Source of the DNA: Sisyra terminalis
Taxonomy: Eukaryota > Arthropoda > Insecta > Neuroptera > Sisyridae
Assembly: GCA_958496175.1 (NCBI GenBank)
Contig: OY292278.1
Coordinates: 39,680,001-39,744,000, forward strand
DNA length: 64,000 nt
Reading direction: 5' to 3'
Under the pieces are notes generated by a model. That model saw only the letters and a program-made list of their open reading frames with translations, had not been told where the DNA came from and did not search any database. The translations under genes and the position numbers were made by a program. Shown in pieces: positions 22,906 to 36,400 of this stretch; position 1 is the first letter of the stretch, and each line of letters begins with the position of its first letter.

Positions 22906-25230
22906 AGCTCCCACAATTGTACTCTAAGCTCCAAAAGTTCATTCCAAACATCAATTTCCCAATTAATGTATCAAACAGAATAGTACAAAACAATCATTTT
23001 TAAAACTATTACATTCGAATTTGCAATCGAATCAAATTGTGGAAATTGAGACTAATTGTAATTGTTAATCCCGAACCTTTATATACAATTTTTAATATTT
23101 AGGCTGTGTCCAAATACCTTATTAAGAAATGAATTAATACATCCGTGAATTTATAAAGTGTAAAAATATAATAAATACATTCAGTATTTCAATCTAGCAA
23201 ATTTAGGTTTAAATCGATTTAAAAAAAATATGAAATATTTGTGTTTAGAACTATGATGTCAACTCATGCATTGAGGCTGAGTATAAATCGTAATAATTAG
23301 TATGCAATTTAAGCTAAATTTCAAATCAATTATAAACGATATAGTCAATAAGTACAACAAATTATATAATTTTGTTAATTTATTTGTAATTACGATAGAT
23401 GTAATAAACCTAAAATGCGCTTCAAGAACTGAAAATTTAAAAAAAAAAGTCTCAATTAATTTTCCCATGTCATTAAACCGGCTTGTTGAAGCAGCCTCCG
23501 AAACTCCAAAGAAAATTTATCAAGCTGCTTGAAAAGTCCCATTAAATCATTCCAATTTATATAAATTAGTTAAGGATGGAACGCATTTTGTGAACCAAAA
23601 TATAAAATTGGGTTTGGTATTTGCAAAGAATTGATTTTCAATCGTTTTACCTATTGCATGGCATGGAAATTGGTTGGGTTTAAATTTGAACCTGGAGAAA
23701 AGGATTGAAAAAAAAATCCATAACATTGTTTGATGTTTTTGTGAAATGAACATTGTATAATATATAAAAATAACAGATATAGTTGGTTGGTAGTTACGTT
23801 GGTTAATTTATTTAATCAAATTTAATTCTAATTTCTGGAGATCTCTTTTAAAAACTCTTCTATTGTGTTTCAAAGAAACAATTGAGTGCTAGGTTAATTT
23901 TAGGTTCTAATTGATCAGTTCTGGTTCTAGGATCAATGTTGGTAGACCAATTGGTTCCCTACGAATCTTCCCTACCTTATGTTCAGATGATTCCATAGAA
24001 ATCCGATGACTCCTAGAAAAATTTAACCTAAATTTTAAACGGTTCAATGGAACTTTTTACACCCCTCCTTTCTGTAATATTAAATCTAACCTATTTTCAT
24101 ACGATTAAATAAAATAAATTAGTTCAAAATTGACTCCCCTTCTCAAAAACCCAGATCCTAACATATGCGTTCTATAACCAAATACGTTTAATCCTTAATT
24201 AAAATTTTTGTAACATATTTCCAAAAGTAGTTCCCCAAAAGTTTTTCTTTGAGGAAATTTTATAATCTAGAGTGGTCATTTTTCCAAAGTTTTATACAAA
24301 ATCTTCTTAAAAATATATATATACATACATACATAAATAAATGTAATTAAATATTAGTGTGTACTTCAGTAGTATAATACTTAGAGTATTAAACAAAGCA
24401 AGAAAATTAAATGTCTTGAATCCCAAAATAGTACTAATGGAAGCCTAAATTTATCTAAGTTTTGAGGGAACGAATTCTTTTTATAATTGTATGAATTTGA
24501 TAAGATTTTGTAAGCATTTCCAAAATGATATGAATATAATACTCCATAACTGTCCATAGTTTGTAAATTTTGAAATTTGTGCTTTTATGTAAACAAAGTA
24601 ATGAATTGTAAGCCTTTGTATACCGATATACCAAATGTGAATAGATTTCAAAAAATGGAAAATTATTTGAATAAGACTTGTAATATTGACGTTTTCAATG
24701 GAAAGAAAATAAATTGTTATTGCGAATGAAAATTTGATTTTTAATTTTTTCTTTAGTTCTTATTTAAACCCTTTTTTTTTTTAATAGATCATGGATTACT
24801 GAGAAGAACCAAGTTATAAGATAGAAATAAAGCTGTGTCAATTCCAGCTAAACATTTTTTCTTTAAAATAATTTTAAAAATTCATTAACGAACCGGTGAA
24901 CTGAAAATTGTGAGTTTTCCAAAATTAGGAAGACAAGTGCTCGGTTTGAAAATCCGTTATTACCAAAAACTCTAATAAGAATGCGATTTCTAATAAAATC
25001 TCAAGAAATTTCATTAAATATTGCTATGCTTCCATGCAATAATAATGGATGTCCGTTGCGTTCCAAAACTTGAATTACTAAAGAAGCCAAAAGTTCGAGC
25101 TTGATTCCTGCTTGGATACAGGAGTTTTTAATTTTTCTATTCTTTATAGTTAAATCGATCGTTTATAATGATTATCAATTAAGTTTCAGTCGACTAATTT
25201 AATTAGTAAAAGCTTTCATGCATTTTTACC
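22906..25230. other. 3' flank of Ndae1-like gene, no further gene seen
   Basis: AT-rich sequence with a possible poly(A) signal at 23170. The 76- and 68-codon frames near 23.3-23.75 kb show no domain, splice context or compositional signal. A short TA/CATA microsatellite lies near 24308-24340. Confidence 0.5.
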
Positions 25231-25740
25231 TACTTAACTTCCCACTTTGATTTCTCAAGGAATTAGCCAATAAATGCAAATTGTTTTTATGCAACACCGT
25301 TACAGATGATTCAATCTAAAATATTTTGCACAATTTAAGCGAAAAAAAATATTTATTATATTTTTTTTAATCCCTTGAAAATTTTTCTTTTTGAAAATTT
25401 CAAATGATATTGTGAGTGTCCTTTTGTGCACAGGCTAAAAAGTTTTTCACATTTTTACACACGTTGGGGAATTGTCTTTTAATGCATTGATAAAATATGG
25501 CCTTATAATGAAAAGTCATCCCTTGAAAACGACCATTTTAAGGTTTTTTTGAAACGGGCATTTTCAACTGCTTAACTTTCCATTTTGATTTCCCAAGAAT
25601 CAAACCATTAACTGTTAAAGATGATTCAGTCTAAAATATTCAACACAATTTCAGCAAAAAAAAACATTCCGTATATCCTTTTTATGCACTAGAAAATTGT
25701 CCTATTTGAAAGTTTTTGAAATATTGTGGCTATTTTGTTC
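25231..25740. repeat. Diverged direct repeat, about 180-200 bp, two copies
   Basis: Blocks starting CTTAACTTCCCACTTTGATTTC (25236) recur from 25571 as CTTAACTTTCCATTTTGATT. They share the order GATGATTCA.TCTAAAATATT and then a poly-A run. The copies (about 25231-25440 and 25566-25740) are in the same orientation and partly decayed. Origin unknown. Confidence 0.5.
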
Positions 25741-26390
25741 TTGACAGTTTCTGTATTTGTGGATTAGACCTCAACGGGATACCACTTTAAAAAAACGCGC
25801 CTAATACTTTACCTCTAAGATGGTGAGGAAAAGAGTACATACCAAAGTAAATTTTAATGAGGACTGAATTTTTGATACATTATTCGCCAAAAGAAGTAAC
25901 CAGCAAAAGGAGACTTCCATCTTCCAGGCTTTGTCACATCATCGTCTTCAAGATCATATATGAGAGTTGATGAAAAGTATTAGGTATAATAAAACCTTCG
26001 GTGGGAAATTCAGTTGGAAAAGTTAAGTTTTCCAATCTTTTTTGGTTGGCGGCTCCATTCATCCATCAGCGACAATTAAAAAGTTATAATAGCAAATATT
26101 TTCACCAGAACTTTTAAGCTTGGTACGTCATCTATGGGAGGAAGTATAAACTCTTAGCACATGATTCCATTCGAATCAATGTAAGTTTGTTGTGCCACCT
26201 GTGGAACAAATGTGCGAAATCTGTCGCTAGCATAACAATTTAAAATACTTAATTATAATAGACATAATAGATATCATTTGCTTGAAAAAATCAATTTATT
26301 AAATATTTAAATTATTCGATATTGTTACTGGTTTCTTGCGATCTCAAAGATTTCTGTGTAATGAAGAAACGCTATTTAATTTAAAGTTAG

Positions 26391-26650
26391 TTTATCGAAA
26401 AAAAGGATAAATGACATTAAAATATTTCAATGTTTTTCGTCAACTTTTCCGAACGTAAATTAGCGTAGCCATGATTATAATATTTTCAAAAAACTCCATG
26501 AGAATCGTCTGGGTGAAAATATTTTCCGAAACGATTTTTTTTAAATTTTCTAGTAATATTTTCACTATGGCTACTCGAGTGATGTTCAGAAAAGTTGTTG
26601 ATAAATATTGTAAAATTTTAATGTCCTTTATCTTTTTTTTGGTGAAACAA
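26391..26650. repeat. Foldback repeat, about 260 bp
   Basis: The left arm (AAAAAAAGGATAAATGACATTAAAAT, CAACTTTTCCGAAC, TAGCGTAGCCAT) is complemented on the right (ATGGCTACTCGAGTGATGTTC, AGAAAAGTTGTTGA, AATTTTAATGTCCTTTATCT). The loop is about 90 bp. A 61-codon frame spans part of it, but its sequence follows from the repeat rather than any protein. Confidence 0.6.
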
Positions 26651-27329
26651 ATTTGAATTTTAGTAGAACTACTTCATAACATGTAAAACTTTAAGATAAT
26701 AAATAAAAAATTCCGATATTTACTTGGATCGTAACATTGTGCAGCAATGGTGCGAATTATCAAATTATCGTAAAATTCAAAAAAAAATCGGTAAAATTCC
26801 TTAAAAACTGAAACTTGAGAGCTTTTTTCTTATACTCAAACCTTTTTCTGGCCCGACGCGTCGAAGCTTTTTCTCCTATTCAATACCTAGTTTGATGTTT
26901 AATTCAGAGGTTGCGCTGCCATCTGCTTAAAATTCTATGGTACATTTCATACCAATGACCAGCAATGACTTATATGAAAGTTCATTTTAATTTTATAACA
27001 CGGATTAAATAATGTAAATGATATATTTAATATAGTTTTATATACAGTTTGCTTATAGTTTTAATTATCTTTTTAAAAATGTTATATATTTCTTTTAAAT
27101 TCTATATGTGGGTAAATCTGTCAATAACTACAAAGCCAAAATATCGAAATTAAGTATTTACAATTTAACTAAGACTTCTGAAAAATTAGTATCATTTTGA
27201 AAAAACAAGTAAAGTTCTTATATTCTCAAATGAATTTGTATGGAGAATGATATATGAAAAAGTAAATTTTGTGAAAGGTTTTGTCGAATTTACCGAAGGG
27301 TATGTGTACTTATAATTCAATTACATAAA

Positions 27330-27830
27330 GAAAAAGCAATTTATTCGAGGCGTGGCTGTTTGCTCAAATACCTCTTTTATTAACTTTTCTATACGTGAAA
27401 AGCGTGAGCATAGGTGGAAATGCGCGGCAACCAAATAATATTGAAGCGGGCGTTATCCTTTTGTTACCCGCGGGACCCATTTTCGCTTCAGAATCGTAAT
27501 GCATTTTTCTTATATAACGTGTATCTCTTTTATTATATCCATCGTTGAACGAAAAGCAAAAGAAAAGTGTGGTTCGAATAATTCGAATCCACTCGGTGCC
27601 ACCGAGAAAATGAGGAAACATTTCGACGTCGATCCGTTTTATCGCTCGCCGGGGACACATTTTTGTTTACCTGCTCACCGATTTGAAGAGAAGTCATTTC
27701 CGAAATTATGACATAAATCCGACTGATTTTCACGACATTTCCATCCCGATGAAAACCCTATTACGAAACTTATTTTCAAATAGATTTTCCCAAATAAATC
27801 ACCACCATCTTTTCTTCAAATAAGGTGAAC
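27330..27830. promoter_or_regulatory. GC-richer island, possible regulatory or conserved noncoding block
   Basis: Composition changes sharply from flanking AT-rich DNA, with frequent CG pairs (CGCGGCAACC, ACCCGCGGGACC, TCGACGTCGATCCG). Overlapping frames of 66-98 codons on both strands reflect the lower stop density and show no recognisable domain. I read it as a candidate promoter, enhancer or conserved noncoding element. It could be an unrecognised exon. Confidence 0.3.
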
Positions 27831-27995
27831 TGCAGTGGCATGTCAATGAAGGCAAGGGAGGCATTGCCATATACATAAATTGAAAATAAGTAGTTATTTT
27901 TTCAATGTATTTTATTGTCCTTTTCTATTTGCTGGAGGATTTACAATCATTTTAAATAGTTATTAAATTTAACAGTGATAATATAAATAAAATAA

Positions 27996-28044
27996 TTATT
28001 ACCTGATGATGACAGTCAAAAACTGTTGAAACGCGTCGTAATAA
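27996..28044 (+). ncRNA. Hammerhead-ribozyme-like motif, copy 1
   Basis: Order of parts: TTATTAC, CTGATGA (28003-28009), one T, stem GACAGT, loop CAAAA, stem ACTGTT, GAAAC (28028-28032), GC, GTC, then GTAATAA, which pairs perfectly with TTATTAC as stem I. The CUGANGA and GAAA boxes and the GUC before stem I match the hammerhead core. The extra T before stem II and the two-pair stem III are departures. A nearly identical copy lies on the other strand at 55584-55631. Confidence 0.5.
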
Positions 28045-30371
28045 AGAAGAAATTGAATCTCATAAGACATAGGTATATTACTATCCATTAATATAGTTAT
28101 TGAAATCAATACATCTTATTGATCTTATTGATCACTGCTAGCTTCAGCCATTTTCTCTTTAATAATATAATATTATAAATATACGTATATCTAATTTGTC
28201 ATTCTTAATTCAATTGATTTTTTTCTCTATACAATATTATTCTACATCATTAAATTTTAAGTGGCTGTACACTAATGCGTTTTTTATTTTATTCTATCGA
28301 ATTTTATAGATCTATCGAGTTGAATGAAGAAATCTTATACCGACGGTTCTAATCGGGTTTTATTATATTATATCATCAACTCGTTTTGCACAAATAAATT
28401 TATATTTGAAAAAAATACAAAAAAATTTTCGTATTATATAGATAATGCTCAACAAAAACCATTAATAAAAACATTATTTTGGTAGCTATTTTCTTTTTAT
28501 GAATGTATATAAGTCAATGGTTCTTTACCTTGTTAAAGCTGTTGACTACTACCAGTTTACCCTTCTCAATTGGAAAAATAAAATACCATTTTTTCTAGTT
28601 CAAAATATTGATATAAATTTACATACAAGGAAACAAAATAAAATAGACCATTAAGAACACGTCAAACCCGCGAGACTGATTCACTGACTATAGGGTTCGA
28701 CTGAACACAAGTTCAGAACCACTGATTAAAGTAATGAATGCCATAACTGCAATTTATCTTTAATATATCAGAATTAAAAGCTTAATCTTCTAATTTTCTA
28801 TCTTTTAAATATATATGATCATAACAATAAATTATGATATCTCTTTTCAAAAGAAACGATAGACAGCAGATAGTATACATTCTTTTTTATAAACCTTTGA
28901 GTTTAAAGTAATGTTTTTATTTTATTTTCCAGAAAAAAATATACTTCTTCTATAAATATTTAGGGACGTAAAAGAACTAATCAAGAACTGTGTATTTTGA
29001 ATCGCAGAAGGTCCGAATTTCATTGAAATTGTTGATTTTGGGGTAGAAAATGTGAGTTTTGGTATTTTACAGGTGTAAAACAGTTTTTAATTAGAATCTT
29101 GTCTTTTGCTATTTCTGTAATGTACCAAATGTTTTGAAAATATTTTATTAAGGGATTGGCATTTACAAAATTCCAAAAGATTCATTTTTTACCCTCAAAT
29201 CATGGATTTGTTAAACCATTCATCGTTAAGTTGTTTTGGTTTTCTTTGATAAGGGTTGTTTACTTATAAACTATAAAGGCTATTAGTTTAACTGAGTAAA
29301 TGGTGAAAAACACATTGGACATCCTCTGGTTAATTAATTGTAGGTAACTTCTGATCCTATAGATTTTTATTTATTTCCAAGTTCTTGTTAATAAGGTCTA
29401 AACGAATCATCAACAAACAATGCTTATATTTTCGTTGGTTTTTTTCTTGAAATAGATTATGATTTTTTTCCCAAAGATGTTTACATGGAAAGTAATTCTA
29501 TATTAAATAGGAATATTATTGATTAGAGTGGCCAAGACCACAAAAACTAGGTGTTTGGTTTATTAGCCCAAAAGTCGTTAAAAATCATGGTATTTAAAAA
29601 GCGATGGTTAATAATAATTTAAAAAATTACATAAAGTTGATATGTACAAATAATTAATACGTATTATGATGAATATTAAAGTAAGAACGTAAAAAATAAT
29701 GACTTAAAGAAAATAATTAAAAAAATTGATTTCATCATTTTCCACTTCACCGTAATTCTTTGGGAAATTCATTTTTGTCATCTCATGAAAAATTTCTATT
29801 GTACCTACTTGAGATTGTTAAACGCTCGGAAGCAGCATTTAAAATATAAACGTTTTAATTATTTCGTAATTTCTGTTCTTTTTATTAAAAATTAAAGCCA
29901 CCGGAAAATGTAGCAGGGAATATCCACCATTTGGATAGACTTATGGGACATTAGTTGGATGAAAAGGACAGAAAAAATAATGAACAATGAATAGATACAC
30001 TTAAGAGAAGCATTTAATTTTTAATGATGCACTTAAGAGCAGTATTGTTTCGCTAACAGACAATGGAACGTAGTTAGGTTTTGCAACAATAACGTTGGAA
30101 AGCCATTTGAAAAAAAAGCGATGCAAGCTTTTTATTTCACAAATAAATACGGCAAACTATAGCTGGATATATCTGGAAAATACAATGGAGCTATGTGCGT
30201 TTTTATTGCTACATTTCTCTCTCGGTTTCAATGCTCAATTGTGATCAAAAGTTTACTTGTTAGATGCTTGGTTTTGTTTAGTGGTAAATATAAAATGAAA
30301 TTTAGATTCGTTAAATATGAAAATAATTAAATGGAGGGCATTTTTTTTTTGGAAAAATAATAAAAAAAAAA
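28045..30371. other. AT-rich, no gene recognised
   Basis: No coding exon, RNA gene or well-preserved mobile element is apparent. The first 60 bases after the hammerhead-like motif resemble the flank of its relative at 55.6 kb (GAAATTGA, ATAAGACATA), so the repeat unit extends at least that far. Confidence 0.5.
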
Positions 30372-30444
30372 TGTTTCCGCCCAGGATCGAACTGGGGACC
30401 TTCTGCGTGTTAGGCAGACGTGATAACCGCTACACCACGGAAAC
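30372..30444 (-). tRNA. tRNA-Val (anticodon AAC)
   Basis: On the minus strand a full cloverleaf can be folded. The acceptor GTTTCCG pairs with CGGAAAC, the D arm contains GTGTAGCGGTTATCAC, the anticodon stem-loop is TCTGC-CTAACAC-GCAGA with AAC in the loop, and the T arm is CCCAG-TTCGATC-CTGGG. There is no intron. A long T run (A run on the plus strand) follows the 3' end and would serve as the Pol III terminator. The mature sequence is identical to the copy at 51792-51864. Confidence 0.95.
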
Positions 30445-30580
30445 TTATGAGTAGAATACTAATAATAAAATCACATACAGCCAAAGATTTGGGCCAAAAA
30501 ATTTATAACTTTAAATGTATTTATATGATAAACTTCCTATTTATTTCTTATCTACTATGAAATTGAATCCATATATTTTT

Positions 30581-31343
30581 TTAAGGGAGTATTCTAGTCT
30601 AGAGGCATGCATTTCAGGTAATTTTTGAAGTGTCATAAAAAATAGTCAATTAATATTTTTACTATACATTTTTTTATCAGTTAATTATTAACATTTCAAG
30701 AATACAGAAAAAAAATTAAAAAAATTAAAAATTTCAAAAATTAGCAGCTGATGAAGTGGGGGGTCTCAAAAAATTGGCACGTGACCATACCCACGATTTC
30801 AACCCTCCTAGTAATCTGACCCCAAAAAAAAAAGATTATTAATCTAGAATAATGTCGCAATGTCTGGAACTACGGAAAAGTATGAAAAAAATTTTTTCAC
30901 GATATGGCGACTGCCTGAAAAAAAAACAATTTTTGTACCACTTTTTTTTGACTGTTTCGATTTTTTTAAAAATAGCGAAAATCAAAATTTGGGGATGGGG
31001 ATAGTTCCAGACATAGACAAATAAAGAAGACTCTCTAAAAATTTCAGGTAAATCGGTTCAGTAGAACCTGAGAAATCGTGGATATCGTTTTGAAAAAGAC
31101 AGTTTCGAGAAAAACGCGCTTAAAGTTTTACGTTGTTTCAGGCAGCGTAATTGATAGAATAGTATGTATTACTTACATTCTCTTAATCAGCCATCCCAGC
31201 TTCATACAAAACCGCTATAACTTCGGAAATAAATTGAATTTTGAAAAATCCTTTTAGGAGGATATTTTTGAATATCTAAACTATCGGAACATGAAAAAAA
31301 AAATTTGATTTTTTCAAATTTCTAGAGTAGAATACCCCCTTAA
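30581..31343. mobile_element. TTAA-flanked MITE (piggyBac-type), about 760 bp
   Basis: TTAA at 30581-30584 and 31340-31343 bounds inverted ends GGGAGTATTCTAGTCTAGAG and its complement CTAGAGTAGAATACCCCC. A TTAA target with G/C-rich tips is the hallmark of piggyBac-type insertion. The interior lacks a transposase; it has several A/T runs and blocks such as CAATGTCTGGAACTACGG and AAATTTCAGGTAAATCGGTT. It is non-autonomous. Confidence 0.65.
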
Positions 31344-31522
31344 TTTTTCAATAATTACGTCTGGACATGATATTTACCGTATTTCTTCAGGCATTTTATT
31401 TTTGCACTCTTATTTTACGATTGCAATAATTTTAGAAGACTTAATCATAGTCTAATGTTCACCAAATTTTATACACAAAAAATGGTTCAAAATTTTTCAT
31501 AATTGTTGGCTAAAGTGCAATT

Positions 31523-32330
31523 TTGAATTTTGGGAAACAATTTATTGATCAAATATACCACAAATCAGGTGAAAGGCTTATACTAAAACTAGGTGTCATT
31601 CACTCGCTTCACTGGACCAATTATAAAATTATATTTCAATACAAGTCACAAAATCAGAGTAACAAATTATCTAAAAACAAATTAATGGTACGAACTAACA
31701 TCCTATATCCATTACTAAATAGACAATCAAGACTGTCTATCAGCAATAAATTAATAATTTATAAAACAGTGCTCAGACCAGTGCTTACATATGCATGTCC
31801 AGTCTGGAGTTCAGTAAGCAAAACTAAGTATCTGACAATACAAAGAGTCCAAAATAAATTATTAAGAATGCTGGGAAACTACTCAGCCAAATACAGAGTA
31901 CACGATCTGCATGAGGAATTAAATATACTTCCGCTAGACTTATATATCCTCGCTTGTCGCGGAAATTCTACACAAATTGTAAAAATGGGCCTATCCAAAT
32001 AATAAGAAGCATCAGTGACTACATCCTCGATGACCTACTCCACAAATACAGAAAATACAAACATAAATGAATAAGACATATGGTCTTATAACAAACCGAA
32101 AGCAGAAACAATATTCGGGTTTTTTTTAAGAATTGCCATCTATTTTTCCCCAACCACAATAAACAAGTACAATATTGTACACTAATCTCTATCTCAGATC
32201 AGGATCTACAGACGCTGCTTCGATGGTTTATGCAAGGTATATCGCACTTTAAATTAAAAGCAAAATGTAAACAAAGGATTTGTATATAAATTATAAGAGC
32301 AATAAATTTTATTTTATTTATTTAATCAGA
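31523..32330 (+). mobile_element. Jockey-like LINE fragment: reverse transcriptase end and 3' UTR
   Basis: The 159-residue frame to 32002 carries the thumb region typical of jockey-clade reverse transcriptases (LYPLLNRQSRLSISNKLIIY, then LRPVLTYACPVWSSVSKTKY, then IQRVQNKLLRMLGN and DLHEELNILPL). No catalytic YADD block is present, so this is a 5'-truncated copy. The 3' UTR (CAGACGCTGCTTCGATGGTT, then TGCAAGGTATATC) ends in AGCAATAAATTTTATTTTA. The same 3' UTR recurs inverted at 55395-55550. Confidence 0.8.
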
Positions 32331-33159
32331 GTAAAATATTTTCGATATACTAATTTATCGTACATACGACCTAATCTTTGGTTGGTCATAAAATTTTTTT
32401 GAAGTGTATACAATAATGCCGGATATTTACAGTTATCATTTAAAATACCAATATCTGTAAGAGAAAAATATAAGAACTAGATACCTAAATACTTTTAAAA
32501 TATCATCTGACAATATTTGCGTCAGAGTATCCAGGAAATCCAGGTAATTTTTTTTTCTTTTTAACCAGCAAAAAGCTCTATTTCATTAGCAGATCTATCC
32601 ATCGCTGTTACAGTATTGAAGAAAAAACCAAAAGTTATCGTCAAGTAAAATGATTTCTTAGGAAATACCTAGTAAATATTATGAGATAAATTTAACCCTT
32701 GACCTTACGTTAACTTTTTCAGTACACACATATTTGTATTACGAATTTCAAAAGATATGATTAAAGGTCATCATAAAATTTCTCATCATTATATTTGTAA
32801 ACAAAAATATAAGTCTATAAGTTTTTCCTAGAACTAACCAAACAGTAATAAAAAGAATAAAATATAAACATAGTAAGAGGAGTTATTTGTAAACTATAAC
32901 TAGTTTTAACTGTAGTAACTAAATAACTTTCCGAGCATACGAACACCGTAGGTGGGTGTTATACGAATTTATTCCGATCCAATCTATAAATTATAAATGT
33001 CACCAATTAATGAATAAATTAGAGCAATTAAAAATGTTTTAGTGCTATAGGAGATCGTTAAATAAATATTGTAAATAAACAAATCGAACATTTGCAATAA
33101 AAGCGAATAAATAATGATAAATACGTGTAGCTTTGTTTGTTCATATTTATTTATTTGTG

Positions 33160-33430
33160 AAGGGAGCTTTGAGTGGTCTGGGCGAATATAGAGGTGTATT
33201 TAGTCCGTGATTGGTTGCTCGGTCGCATTGCATTAGATTTAGAGTGCGGTTTGTGGTGCGACCTCTGTTGGCTGATCTCATGGGACCGATAAATTAATCA
33301 GTGGCTGTCCAACCGATCCCTACGACCCTCCAGCCAACACTCGTCCCCACAAATAGTCTATTAAATCACCACCCTCGCGTTTTCAATACGAATATTTACT
33401 CGTTCTTTATTCAATTGGAACATAGTATAT
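33160..33430. promoter_or_regulatory. GC-richer noncoding island
   Basis: About 270 bp of balanced composition (GGTGCGACCTCTGTTGGCTG, CCAACCGATCCCTACGACCC) stands in otherwise AT-rich DNA. No open frame longer than a few tens of codons spans it. It is a candidate regulatory or conserved noncoding block. Confidence 0.25.
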
Positions 33431-36400
33431 ATAGTGTATGTGCATTCTGATGCATGTTTCATTGAATTGGGAAAAGAACTTAAAAAAAGATAGTACAATA
33501 TATAATTTTCAGGAGTCTTTGAGAGCTTTATTATAAAGCTTTAATAGAAAATCATTTTTTATACTAGTATTCAAGAAATACGTTAATATAACCCTAGTCC
33601 GTCTACCCGTTTAAAGATCATCATTTGAAATCTACTAATTCGATTTTAGCCATCCTTTTTTTAAGTTTGTACATAAATTGTTCTCAATGGCTAAAGTAGA
33701 TCATTATTTTCGATACCAAATACAGAACGTTAACAGTTACAGTTTTTAGCGAAAGATGTTCAGAATTTTTGATCGAAAAGAACAAGTTATCACTTCTTAA
33801 AGTAAACTTGAAAAATTAGAATCATATTTTTTGCAAAACACTTTGATATATTTGTAATTAAGCACCTTAACAAGCTTATGTTACCTGCCTTAAAAATTTC
33901 CAACCACAGGAGGTAAAACAAGGATTTTATATTTTTTCTTCTAATTTTAACTATCTGCTGAAACTCATAACTTGAAAAAAAAATCATCATTTAGGAAAAA
34001 TTTATGATTGCTAAATGCGTTATTGAATTAGTTATAATTAATTAATATTCACCCATGTGTAAATGTTAATAGATCAAAATTACATAATTTTATGTCTAAA
34101 TATATAAGAAGTAATCAATAAATTGGTTATGTCCATATTTTACATAATTTTATTTATTTTTAGTAGGATAGTGGACAAGAAACTATGAAGGATTAATAAG
34201 GATTAATAAGGAATTAGAAAAAATGAAGGATTCTGCAATACATGAGTTTGTATGATTTTAGAAGTCTGATGAAGGTCTAATAAAAGACCGAAACGTGTCG
34301 CAAAATTTTTACATTTAATTACACTTATTACCAATTAATGTGACAAAAGAAAATCATATTACTGAACATTACTGAAAAATAAATTTTACGATTATTTTAC
34401 GAGTAAATATCTTGTTAATTATGGCGAACTTAATTGTTCAATATTTAACTGAAAGCTCTTTTACTGCTATTAAAGTTCAATAATTCGCAGCGTGCTGTAT
34501 ACGTAGGACAATAATATCCACTGCATTTTTGGATGGTGATTCTATTTATGAATATCTTTTTCTAAGGGCTATTTTTTTGATGTGATCATTTATTTAACCA
34601 CTTTTTGCCCCCTCAAGTCCCACATATTTTCTATAGGGTTCAAATCAGGGCTTTTCCTTAGAGTAGGGTAATTGGGATTATAATGAAAACTATACCCTTA
34701 TTTAGATAATATATTTCCTAAAAATCTTGACTACTTTTAATAATAGAAGAGGAAAAAAGTATCAAATTTAACTTAGTAGAAGACATAAAATTAGAAAAAA
34801 ATTTAATTACGTCTAATAATTTGACCACGAACTGTAGGTACACCGAGAGATGCTGCGGGTTACTAAGGGAAGTGGTTTAAATATTTCAGTAAATGTTTTG
34901 GTTATATATAATTTTATATATTTAAGACTATTCTAATATTTACTGGCAAGACAAAGTCTGCTGGATTTGGCAAGAAGACAATAAAATTTTGATATCTGAT
35001 ATCTTGATATATAGATCAAATTTTGCGTAAAATTATCGCAGGTTATACGTTCATCATCATTCTTTTCAAGGATATTTGGGTATCCTGAGTCGTTGAAGTT
35101 AATGAATTGAAATTTTTCTTCTTTAAGACTTTCCATTTGTGGGTAGGACTTTGTTATATCCTATAATTAAACGTTTGACAACCTGAATATTCAAACAAAT
35201 GGTTCACGTTTTTTATTTCACGCATTTTAAAATAGAGCTTTAAGTTTCCGAGCCATAACTCTATTTGTTTTTTTGAATTTTTTGAGGTGGGTTTTACCAT
35301 GTTTAATTTCTTATGGTAGTTGTAGTAATTGTCTTTTTTCAATGTCCCTGCTAAATATGTTTAGAGCTTCGCCATTTGTGAGAAATTGATATTTCAATCT
35401 TTAATCTTTAAATTTTTTTTAAGACACAAAGCTTTAGCAGAAAATGGTATTGGTCTACTTTTTATATGTAGGAATTATGTTTTTAGAGAAAAGCTCTTAA
35501 ACATGTTATGATTTGGAGAGTTATCTAGATTAATTTTTAATACTTCAACGATAAATAAATTGTTAACACTTCTGTAACATTTTTTTTTTGGAATCTTAGT
35601 TTTAGTTAAAACAACAATCCAAATTTTTATTAAAACTATTATTATTATTTACTATATATTATTACTATTACTATTATAAAATTATTACTATTACTATATG
35701 TTTGAGTCATTATATTTAATTTTACAAACTCTACAAGCGTGTCTCTTTATATTAAATCAAGGATCAAGGATTTGTTGGATATTAATACGTATACATACCA
35801 ACGCTGTTAGGTATAGATCTTAACAAATAATTTGCGACAGGAAGTTGAAATAATTATGTTAAGTATTTTCTCGAAAGTCAGCATAACTAGCTAATAAAAT
35901 TTTGGACGTCGTTGAATGCTACGTTGATAAAGTCGCAGGTGTCAAAAAGTACTAACTTGTACTATAAAAACTGGTTAAAGGATAATTTAACAACATATAT
36001 CATTAGTGATAATTTTGAATCGTTAGAATCTAGTAAAATTTTCTCGGGTAAAATAGTCGAGTATTAAAAAATTATATTTGAAACTAGACCCTAATTGGAC
36101 TTCATTCATTGTTCATTAATTATATGTAAATTTTGATTAGTTTATAGTTTACATTTCTTATCGTATGTATAAATTATGTAATATGCATACAAAAAATAAA
36201 TGAATCATATTATATAGTGCCTCTTGGATATAATCCGTAGATCAATCCTGGTGCAGTATTTTAAAGAACTAAAGAGAGGATCCTGCTACTGCTGAGACTC
36301 TAAATGATTGTCAATTTGGGAATCTTTCTTGAACTAAGTTAGCGACCCAGGGAAAGTTAAAATTTTTGTGAATGTTATAGTTATTTATATAATAATAACC

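Noticed and set aside
27364..27733. Three overlapping frames of 66-98 codons on both strands
   Set aside because: They overlap one another in a block with few stop codons and show no protein family features.
35635..35700. Short tandem ATT/ACT units considered as a CRISPR-like or satellite array
   Set aside because: The repeats are 3-6 bases with no spacers; a simple microsatellite in a eukaryotic genome.
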